A program made the position numbers and the translations under genes. Under the pieces are notes generated by a model. That model was not told where the DNA came from and did not search any database. It saw nothing but the letters and a program-made list of their open reading frames with translations. A stretch of 64,000 nucleotides of DNA, taken from NCBI RefSeq assembly GCF_002886255.1, contig NZ_KZ614149.1:3531272-3595271 (forward strand), read 5' to 3'. Of this stretch, positions 34,613 to 41,610 are shown in pieces; the first letter of the stretch is position 1; each line of letters opens with the position of its first letter. The stretch comes from Alteribacillus bidgolensis. GTDB lineage: Bacteria > Bacillota > Bacilli > Bacillales > Marinococcaceae.

Positions 34613-34705
34613 CTTTAGAAAAGTTTAACTTTGCTAAAGAATCAAAGTTTAAGAAAAACTACGGCATCCGCCATAAGGAATCGCGGCAAGCCGGGTTTTT
34701 CTAAT
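34613..34705 (+). repeat. Dispersed repeat, copy B (glpF leader)
   Basis: Matches copy A (24579-24672) over about 93 bases. It has the AT-rich arm AAGTTTAACTTTGCTAAAG, the conserved AAGAAAAACTACGGCATCCG and the closing GGGTTTTTCTAA. The terminal AGAAAAACT and GTTTTTCT form a stem. It lies between the leader terminator and glpF, so it must be transcribed with glpF and could act as a second hairpin in the leader. Confidence 0.7.
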
Positions 34706-34777
34706 TATTGAGGCCTCAAACAATCTATCCATCTAATCGCTTTAACCAAATACGTATAATAATAGGAGGAACTTTCT

Positions 34778-35626
34778 ATGTCGCCCTTTATTGGTGAGCT
34801 GATTGGAACGATGATTCTAATCATTTTCGGAGGCGGAGTTGTTGCCGGTGTTGTTTTAAAAGGGTCCAAGGCAGAAGGTGCAGGATGGGTTGTTATAACA
34901 ATAGGCTGGGGTCTTGCCGTTACAATGGGAGTATATGCTGTAGGTAATTTTAGCGGAGCGCATATTAACCCGGCAGTAACACTTGGCTTAGCAGCTTCCG
35001 GTGATTTTCCATGGTCTGATGTGCCCTATTATATTACCGCACAAATGATAGGAGCTTTTATTGGTGCATGCATTGTTTTTTTCCACTATTTAGCTCAGTG
35101 GAGAAAAACAGAAGATCAAGGAGCAAAATTAGCAGTATTCTCTACCGATCCTGCTGTGAGAAGTTATTCGGCGAATCTTGTAAGTGAAATAATAGGAACG
35201 TTTATTCTTGTACTTGGACTAGCATTTATCGGTGCAAATGAATTTACAGAAGGATTGAATCCGTTAATTGTCGGGCTGTTAATCGTTGCTATCGGGATGT
35301 CGCTTGGAGGTACGACTGGATATGCTATTAATCCGGCTCGGGACCTTGGGCCGAGAATTGCTCATTTTTTACTTCCAATTCCGGGAAAAGGGACATCGGA
35401 CTGGAAATATGCGTGGGTGCCGATCGTTGGACCTTTAATTGGAGGTATATACGGGGGAATGTTTCATAAAGCCGTCTTTTTAGGGGAAATAGGATCGATG
35501 TTTTGGCCAATGAGTGTTTTTATAATTATTCTTTTCATTTATGCTCAAATGCAAAACGCACGCGAGTATAATGAAGCTAACGTAATAAACCAAAAAGAAC
35601 ACATCAATGCAGAAAAGTCTGTGTAG
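34778..35626 (+). CDS. glpF: Glycerol facilitator (aquaglyceroporin)
   Basis: A 282-residue MIP-family channel with six membrane segments and both half-helix motifs: SGAHINPAVT near residue 67 and GYAINPARDLGPR near residue 189. The second motif with Asp after NPAR is the glycerol-selective form. It passes glycerol across the membrane for GlpK. TAGGAGG precedes the ATG. The hydrophilic C-terminal tail is acidic. It starts the glpF-glpK pair (29-base gap) and is regulated through the leader described above. Confidence 0.96.
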   Translation: MSPFIGELIGTMILIIFGGGVVAGVVLKGSKAEGAGWVVITIGWGLAVTMGVYAVGNFSGAHINPAVTLGLAASGDFPWSDVPYYITAQMIGAFIGACIVFFHYLAQWRKTEDQGAKLAVFSTDPAVRSYSANLVSEIIGTFILVLGLAFIGANEFTEGLNPLIVGLLIVAIGMSLGGTTGYAINPARDLGPRIAHFLLPIPGKGTSDWKYAWVPIVGPLIGGIYGGMFHKAVFLGEIGSMFWPMSVFIIILFIYAQMQNAREYNEANVINQKEHINAEKSV

Positions 35627-35655
35627 TACGATATTAACGGGTGAGGTGGTTGAAG

Positions 35656-37146
35656 ATGGAAAAGTATATTATGGCTCTGGATCAAGGAACGACAAGCTCT
35701 CGGGCAATTCTTTTTAATCAGGGTGGAGAGATTGTGAAAGTTGCACAAAAGGAATTTACGCAGCATTTTCCTAAACCAGGCTGGGTAGAGCATGATGCGA
35801 GTGAAATTTGGGGGAGCATTTTAGCAGTTGTTGCGACCGCCCTGGCTGAAGCTGATATTAAACCGGAACAAATTGCTGGCATCGGAATAACCAATCAACG
35901 TGAAACGACAGTGGTTTGGGATAAAAATACAGGGAAGCCCGTTTATAACGCGATTGTCTGGCAGTCGAGACAAACGGCAGATATTTGCGAAGAATTAAAA
36001 GGTCAGGGGCTGAATAATACATTTAAAGAGAAAACGGGACTTCTTATTGATGCTTACTTTTCCGGTACCAAAGTGAAATGGATATTAGATAATGTGGATG
36101 GGCTCCGTGAAAAAGCAGAGCGCGGTGACCTGCTTTTTGGCACAATCGATACGTGGTTGATATGGAAGCTGTCCGGAGGAGAAGTTCATGTTACAGACTA
36201 TTCGAATGCTTCTAGAACACTGATGTATAACATACATGAATTAAAGTGGGATGAAGAGCTATTAGACATTTTAGGTGTTCCAAAAAACATGCTTCCTGAA
36301 GTGCGTCCTTCTTCTGAAGTGTATGCGAACACAGCAGGATATCACTTTTTTGGAGAAAATATTCCGATTGCTGGGGCTGCAGGTGATCAGCAGTCTGCCT
36401 TGTTTGGGCAGGCATGTTTTGAAAAAGGGATGGCTAAAAACACATACGGTACAGGCTGCTTTATGCTGATGAACACTGGCCAGGAAGCAATTGTTTCAGA
36501 CCATGGACTGCTCACAACATTAGCTTGGGGTATAGATGGGAAAGTTGACTATGCCCTTGAAGGAAGTATTTTTGTCGCCGGCTCAGCAATCCAATGGCTG
36601 CGCGATGGCCTGCGAATGTTTCATGATGCAGCTGATTCTGAGAAATATGCCAATCGGGTTTCTTCGACAGATGGGGCATATGTAGTTCCTGCATTTGTAG
36701 GGCTGGGAACGCCTTATTGGGATTCAGATGTTCGCGGAGCTGTTTTTGGGATTACTCGTGGTACAGAGAAAGAACACTTTGTCAGAGCAACGCTTGAGTC
36801 ATTGGCATATCAGTCAAAAGATGTGCTCGATGCAATGATTGCTGATTCCAACATCGATTTAAAGACGCTCCGTGTCGATGGCGGTGCGGTCAAAAATAAT
36901 TTTCTCATGCAATTTCAAGGAGATTTATTAAATGTGCCGGTAGAACGGCCGGTAGTTAATGAAACAACTGCTCTAGGTGCCGCTTATTTGGCAGGTTTAG
37001 CCGTTGGCTATTGGAAAGATCGAGCGGAAATTGCAACTCAATGGAAAGTAGAAAAAACATTTTCGCCTCAAATGGGTGACGAACAGCGAAAAAAATTGTA
37101 TAATGGATGGAAGAAGGCAGTTAAAGCTGCTATGGTATTTAAATAA
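35656..37146 (+). CDS. glpK: Glycerol kinase
   Basis: Phosphorylates glycerol to glycerol-3-phosphate with ATP. FGGY-kinase motifs are clear: ALDQGTTSSRAILFN at the N-terminus, GITNQRETTVVWD near residue 80, the Gly-rich ATP region VGLGTPYWDSDVRGAVFGITRG near 350 and VDGGAVKNNFLMQFQ near 405. The loop AGYHFFGENIPIAGAAGDQQ near residue 232 contains the His that PTS HPr phosphorylates in Gram-positive GlpK. The ATG at 35656 follows GAGGTGG by 6 bases and gives the usual 496 residues; an in-frame GTG at 35641 is less likely. Confidence 0.96.
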   Translation: MEKYIMALDQGTTSSRAILFNQGGEIVKVAQKEFTQHFPKPGWVEHDASEIWGSILAVVATALAEADIKPEQIAGIGITNQRETTVVWDKNTGKPVYNAIVWQSRQTADICEELKGQGLNNTFKEKTGLLIDAYFSGTKVKWILDNVDGLREKAERGDLLFGTIDTWLIWKLSGGEVHVTDYSNASRTLMYNIHELKWDEELLDILGVPKNMLPEVRPSSEVYANTAGYHFFGENIPIAGAAGDQQSALFGQACFEKGMAKNTYGTGCFMLMNTGQEAIVSDHGLLTTLAWGIDGKVDYALEGSIFVAGSAIQWLRDGLRMFHDAADSEKYANRVSSTDGAYVVPAFVGLGTPYWDSDVRGAVFGITRGTEKEHFVRATLESLAYQSKDVLDAMIADSNIDLKTLRVDGGAVKNNFLMQFQGDLLNVPVERPVVNETTALGAAYLAGLAVGYWKDRAEIATQWKVEKTFSPQMGDEQRKKLYNGWKKAVKAAMVFK

Positions 37147-37175
37147 AAGAGATTATAAACAAGTTAATAGATGGT

Positions 37176-37240
37176 TGGAGACAAGGAGAAACCAGAAAAC
37201 CCTTTCCAGATGAGAAGGGGATTTTCTGGTTTCTTTTTTT
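37176..37240 (+). promoter_or_regulatory. glpD leader: GlpP-type antitermination box and terminator
   Basis: TGGAGACAAGGAGA (37176-37189), preceded by GTTAATA as at glpF, leads into a stem GAAACCAGAAAA / TTTTCTGGTTTC and a run of seven T residues. The same box-terminator design occurs upstream of glpF. It lies 84 bases before glpD and also forms the natural end of the glpFK transcript. Confidence 0.75.
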
Positions 37241-37323
37241 ACTTTATTGAAAGCATATTTTGTCTAACGGAATAAGACTAAACTAGCTAAATGTTTATGT
37301 AATAAAAAGGAGGCATCTTAAAG

Positions 37324-39003
37324 ATGAATACTTTTTCAAATAAGCATCGACAAAAGGTAACAGAACAATTAACATGTGAAGAATTTGATGTATTAGTTAT
37401 TGGCGGGGGGATTACTGGGAGCGGAATTGCACTTGATGCTGCTACAAGGGGGATGAAAACAGCACTTGTTGAAATGCAGGATTTTGCAGCCGGCACTTCT
37501 AGCCGCTCGACGAAACTTGTACACGGGGGACTTAGGTATTTAAAACAATTTGAAGTGAAGATGGTGGCAGAAGTGGGGAAAGAACGAGCCGTTGTGTATG
37601 AAAATGCTCCTCATGTTACTGTACCAGAATGGATGATGCTGCCTCTTCATAAAAACGGAAATTTTGGTCCGCTTTCGACTTCCATTGGTCTTCGAATATA
37701 TGATTTTCTGGCTGGAGTAAAGCGAAGCGAACGAAGAAAAATGCTTAACAGAGAAGAAACATTAAAAAAAGCTCCTTTATTAAAAAAAGAAAAGTTGCTT
37801 GGCAGCGGATATTACGTGGAATACAGAACAGATGATGCTAGACTAACGATAGAAGCAGCAAAAGAAGCGGTTCAAAACGGTGCTTCTTTAATAAATTATA
37901 CAAAAGTCACTGATTTTTTATATGAGGACGGCAAAGCAGCCGGTGTAGTGGTAGAGGATCTATGGACAGGTGAGACTTATCAGATAAGAGCACGTAAAAT
38001 TATTAACGCAGCGGGTCCATGGGTAGACACTTTACGTTCAAAAGATGGAGCTAAACATGGAAAACACCTTCGGTTAACTAAAGGAATTCATTTAGTGTTT
38101 GATCAAAGCGTCTTTCCTCTAAATCAGGCTGTTTATTTTGATACACCGGACGGCCGCATGGTATTTGCGATCCCAAGAGATGGAAAGACTTATGCCGGTA
38201 CGACTGACACAGTATATGAAGGGGATCCTGCCCATCCTAAAATGACAGTAGAGGACCGGCAGTATGTATTAGATTCCATAAACTATATGTTTCCAGATGT
38301 CAAAATTTCGGTAGAGGATGTAGAATCGAGCTGGGCTGGACTGCGTCCGCTTATTTATGAAGAAGGAAAGGATCCTTCAGAAATATCCCGAAAAGATGAA
38401 GTATGGGAACACGATTCTGGTATTTTGACCATCGCCGGTGGAAAACTTACCGGTTACCGAAAGATGGCAGAAATTGTGGTTGATAAAGTTTCTAAGAAGT
38501 TAAAAGAAGAATATGGTATCGTTTATCAACCCTGTCAGACAAAGCAATGGCCGCTTTCTGGAGGGAATGTAGGCGGTTCAAGTAATTTTAAATCATTCGT
38601 CGAAGAAAAAATAAAAGCGGGCCTTCAGATTGGGCTGTCTGAACAGGAAGCTGAATCGTTAGCAAAAATGTACGGTTCTAATGTAGATGTCTTATTTGAT
38701 CATGTGGCAAAAAGCAAACAGGGAGCGGGTACGTCACCTCTTGCCCCTTCTATTTATGCTCAAGTAATGTATGCTATAGAAGAAGAAATGGCAGGAACCC
38801 TGGCAGATTTCTTTGTTAGAAGAACGGGAGCTCTGTTTTTTAATATTCAGTGGGTACAGCAATGTAAAGACGAAGTGCAGAAATTGATGGGTGAGGAACT
38901 AGAGTGGAGTGAAGAACAAAGCGAAAAATACCGAACAGAACTAGAAAATGCCTTACAGGATGCGGTGAAACCTTTAAATGAAGAGGTTAAATTAACGTCG
39001 TAG
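37324..39003 (+). CDS. glpD: Aerobic glycerol-3-phosphate dehydrogenase
   Basis: The 559-residue flavoprotein oxidises glycerol-3-phosphate to DHAP and passes electrons to quinone at the membrane. It has the FAD motif VIGGGITGSGIALDAATRG near residue 24, SSRSTKLVHGGLRYLKQFE near 60, GPWVDTLRSKDG near 236, and IAGGKLTGYRKMAE near 377. The DAO C-terminal domain follows. AAGGAGG precedes the ATG at 37324. Spacing, order and leader show it is in the glycerol regulon. The length is normal for the family. Confidence 0.96.
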   Translation: MNTFSNKHRQKVTEQLTCEEFDVLVIGGGITGSGIALDAATRGMKTALVEMQDFAAGTSSRSTKLVHGGLRYLKQFEVKMVAEVGKERAVVYENAPHVTVPEWMMLPLHKNGNFGPLSTSIGLRIYDFLAGVKRSERRKMLNREETLKKAPLLKKEKLLGSGYYVEYRTDDARLTIEAAKEAVQNGASLINYTKVTDFLYEDGKAAGVVVEDLWTGETYQIRARKIINAAGPWVDTLRSKDGAKHGKHLRLTKGIHLVFDQSVFPLNQAVYFDTPDGRMVFAIPRDGKTYAGTTDTVYEGDPAHPKMTVEDRQYVLDSINYMFPDVKISVEDVESSWAGLRPLIYEEGKDPSEISRKDEVWEHDSGILTIAGGKLTGYRKMAEIVVDKVSKKLKEEYGIVYQPCQTKQWPLSGGNVGGSSNFKSFVEEKIKAGLQIGLSEQEAESLAKMYGSNVDVLFDHVAKSKQGAGTSPLAPSIYAQVMYAIEEEMAGTLADFFVRRTGALFFNIQWVQQCKDEVQKLMGEELEWSEEQSEKYRTELENALQDAVKPLNEEVKLTS

Positions 39004-39032
39004 AAAAAACGGAAAGGGAGGAGGCTATTTAC

Positions 39033-39602
39033 ATGCATTTTGGAGGACAATCAATCCTGCCTGCAGCCCGTTCGATAAAAGAAGTAGAACGGCTGATGGA
39101 AAGTGATTTTGAGTATATTGTTTTACTGCATACTCATATTGGCCAGCTTAGCAGTTTAGTAAAAGAATTGAAACGAAATCATAAAAAAGTACTTTTGCAT
39201 GCTGATATGGTGCAAGGATTGAGAAACGATGAGTATGCGGCACAATTTCTGTCTCAAACGATCAGGCCCGCGGGTTTGATTTCTACTCGAAATAATGTCG
39301 TAGCAGCAGCAAAGCAGGCTGGACTGCTAGCTATACAGCGTTTATTTTTATTAGATTCAATGGCCCTTGAAACGAGTTATCGGCTGATGCAAAAGAATAA
39401 ACCAGATTATATTGAAGTACTCCCCGGCATTTTACCAGCTCGAATCATACATGAAGTGCAAAGTGAAACAGGAGTTCCTCTTATCGCAGGCGGACTTATA
39501 CGGAATAAAGAGGATGTAAAAACTGCTTTTGAAGGAGGAGTAGTCAGTATTACAACTTCTCGCAGCGAATTGTGGAAAGAAGGAAAAAAGAGTAAGCAAT
39601 AG
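39033..39602 (+). CDS. glpP: Glycerol uptake operon antiterminator
   Basis: The 189-residue protein matches GlpP: SILPAARSIKEVERLMESDF at the start, VLLHTHIGQLSSLVKELK, KVLLHADMVQGL, RPAGLISTRNNVVAAAK, IEVLPGILPARIIHEVQ, and the phosphate-binding-like VPLIAGGLIRNKEDV near the end. GlpP binds glycerol-3-phosphate and stabilises read-through of glp leader terminators. The usual order in B. subtilis is glpP-glpFK-glpD; here it is placed last, after glpD with a 29-base gap. It would act on the leaders at 34527 and 37176. The start has AAAGGGAGG 10 bases upstream. Confidence 0.93.
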   Translation: MHFGGQSILPAARSIKEVERLMESDFEYIVLLHTHIGQLSSLVKELKRNHKKVLLHADMVQGLRNDEYAAQFLSQTIRPAGLISTRNNVVAAAKQAGLLAIQRLFLLDSMALETSYRLMQKNKPDYIEVLPGILPARIIHEVQSETGVPLIAGGLIRNKEDVKTAFEGGVVSITTSRSELWKEGKKSKQ

Positions 39603-39651
39603 GATCAGCGGAACAAGCTCCTGGTAAATTTATCGTTCTTAGGCGAAAAGA

Positions 39652-39790
39652 CTCCCACTTCAAGAAGCGACAGCGGGAGATGAATCGCCTTCGGACAAGA
39701 TATGGCTTTAGCTATATCCATTGTCGACTATCCCTACTGTCTTCTTGTTAAGAAGGGGAAAATATTTTAAACAGTTATCTCCCACTTCAA
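39652..39790. mobile_element. Possible IS200/IS605-like end or palindromic element remnant
   Basis: CTCCCACTTCAA occurs twice in the same direction, at 39652-39663 and 39779-39790. The first is followed by a GCGGGAG that can pair with CTCCC. No transposase gene is present. The interval joins glpP to the truncated OYE pseudogene, so it may mark the deletion that removed the OYE N-terminus. Family assignment is tentative. Confidence 0.35.
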
Positions 39791-39836
39791 ACAGACCAAG
39801 GTTGTAAGTTGGAGTAGTTCAAACAATCAGCTGTCT

Positions 39837-40458
39837 ATGCAAAAAGAAGCTGGATTTGATGGAGGCGAACTGCACGGTGCAAATGGCTATCTTCTTGATC
39901 AATTTTTATCCGAAACAGTAAACGTTCGAAATGATGAGTACGGAGGGTCTGATGAAAAGAGGCTGCGATTTATATTAGAGCTGATTAGGGATGTTCGAAC
40001 GGCAATAAAAGACCGGTATGATTCTTGGGCTTCGTGTTTCTCAGTTAAAAGCGACCAACCCGCATTTCCGCTGGTCTGGAGGAGAAAAAGATGCTGAGAC
40101 TATTTTTAGTGCACTAGGAAATTCCGACGTTGATTATATACACTTGTCTGATGACGATGCAGCTACATCTGGTTTTGGGGAAGGGACTATGACAATGAGT
40201 AAAGCTGTAAAAAAATTTACAGATGTGTCTGTGATTGCATGCGGAAGTCTCAGCAATCCTGAAAAAGCGGCTTCCCTTATTGATCAACAAGCTGCAGACT
40301 TTGTTGCGATTGCCCGCCAGGCTCTAGCGAACCCAGATACTCCTAATCGAGTACGTAAAAATAGGAATCTAGATGATTTTGACAAAGAAAAGATTATCCT
40401 TCCGAAAGCTTACGTAAAGGACTTTGAATTAGAACAAGAACTGGTAAGAGAGGATTAA
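39837..40458 (+). pseudogene. NADH:flavin oxidoreductase (Old Yellow Enzyme family) pseudogene
   Basis: The first frame (39837 to about 40020) holds KEAGFDGGELHGANGYLLDQFLSETVNVRNDEYGG, the canonical OYE middle with the H-x-N pair, then RLRFILELIRDVRTAI. A frameshift near 40018 moves on to ILGLRVS, VDYIHLSDDDAATSGFGE, VSVIACGSLSNPEKAASLID and DFVAIARQALANPD, the FMN-phosphate end. The first ~150 residues are absent. So both a 5' deletion and a frameshift inactivate it. A terminator follows 15 bases after its stop. Confidence 0.85.
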
Positions 40459-40473
40459 TATTTAACATAACAT

Positions 40474-40505
40474 AAACTTTGTCCACTGATGGGCAAAGTT
40501 TTTAC
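40474..40505 (+). terminator. Terminator after the OYE pseudogene
   Basis: AAACTTTGTCC and GGGCAAAGTTT form a stem with a 6-base loop, followed by TTTTACTTT. It would end transcripts from the glp/OYE region. Confidence 0.7.
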
Positions 40506-40580
40506 TTTCTAAATAATGTTATAATGGACGGACATTATATTTGAAGGTTGTGTGAACCGGGAAATAAGTGAGGGATCGGC

Positions 40581-41351
40581 ATGGTTAAATCTGTAGATAG
40601 AGCATTGACGATTATTAAACTGGTCAGTACAAAAAAAGATGGGTACGGGGTTACGGAATTAGCCAGTCAACTAGAATTAAACAAAAGTTCTATATTTCGT
40701 TTACTTTCTACATTAATGGAGCACGGATTTATTGAACAGGATGCAAAAACGAAAAAGTACCGTTTAGGATACCAATATTTAGAATTAAGCTCAAAGCTGC
40801 TTGATTCCATTGATATTCGTAAAGAAGCAGCACCTTATCTTAAAGAGCTTGAAGAATTAACGAATGAAGTGATTCACTTGGTTATTTATTCGCAAAAAGA
40901 AGCTGTCTACATTGAAAAACTGGAAGGAAATGAAACGCTTCGCATGCACTCACAGGTTGGTAAAAGGGCACCGATGCACTGTACAAGTGCCGGAAAAACG
41001 ATTTTAGCTTATTTACCAGAAGGGGAAGTCAGAGAAATTATTGATCAGAAAGGACTGCCTCCCCATACAGATAAAACGATAACGGAACCTGATAAATTAA
41101 TGGAAAACATTAAAGAAATTCGAGACCGTGGATATGGGATCGAAAAAGAAGAAAATGAAGTAGGCATTACATGTATTGCCGTTCCCATATTTAATTTCCG
41201 AGGCGAAATTGTAGGTGCTATTAGTATTTCCGGTCCTTCCATTCGAATGGGGGAAGAGAGGATGAATGATTTAAAAAATAAATTTTTGGAAATTGGCAGT
41301 CGAGTCTCGCGTCGACTGGGTTATGGCGGTAATAGTGGAGAAGAAGTTTAA
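40581..41351 (+). CDS. IclR-family transcriptional regulator (likely glyoxylate/malate synthase regulator)
   Basis: A helix-turn-helix lies at residues 5-70 (VDRALTIIKLVSTKKDGYGV, TELASQLELNKSSIFRLLSTL). The effector domain includes HLVIYSQKEAVYIEKLEGNETLRMHSQVGKRAPMHCTSAGK and AVPIFNFRGEIVGAISISGP. The length of 256 residues is normal. It lies 259 bases upstream of malate synthase G on the same strand, and a palindromic GAAAC...GTTTC box occurs just before that gene. Thus it probably controls glyoxylate use. The inducer is unknown. Confidence 0.9.
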   Translation: MVKSVDRALTIIKLVSTKKDGYGVTELASQLELNKSSIFRLLSTLMEHGFIEQDAKTKKYRLGYQYLELSSKLLDSIDIRKEAAPYLKELEELTNEVIHLVIYSQKEAVYIEKLEGNETLRMHSQVGKRAPMHCTSAGKTILAYLPEGEVREIIDQKGLPPHTDKTITEPDKLMENIKEIRDRGYGIEKEENEVGITCIAVPIFNFRGEIVGAISISGPSIRMGEERMNDLKNKFLEIGSRVSRRLGYGGNSGEEV

Positions 41352-41524
41352 TATAACTTGTTCTCCATTTTTTTATACTTTGAATCAATTTCATAAGTGC
41401 TATTTTGATTATCAAAAACGAACATTATATCGATTGTAGCGGAAGGCGGCGACTCCCTCCGGAAAGGTTGAGCTGAAGACCTCGCAGGCAGCTTGCTAGT
41501 TTTTCTAAAAAAATGTCTGAACAA

Positions 41525-41577
41525 TTGAAAAAGTAATAAGGGCATGATAAAATATAAACAAACAGAAACAACGTTTC
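41525..41577 (+). promoter_or_regulatory. glcB promoter with KdgR/IclR-like operator
   Basis: A -35 box TTGAAA (41525-41530), a 17-base spacer and a -10 box TAAAAT (41548-41553). GAAACAACGTTTC at 41565-41577 is a 5-bp inverted repeat that fits the general RAAAYRNYRTTTY pattern of KdgR-type IclR operators. It starts about 11 bases after the -10 box, suggesting repression by the IclR protein encoded upstream. Confidence 0.65.
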
Positions 41578-41610
41578 ATAATAAGCAACAATATGAGAGG
41601 AGCAATAACA

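Noticed and set aside
41440..41510. Another copy of the dispersed repeat before glcB
   Set aside because: Only CTAGTTTTTCTAA is shared; the rest of the core and arm is absent.
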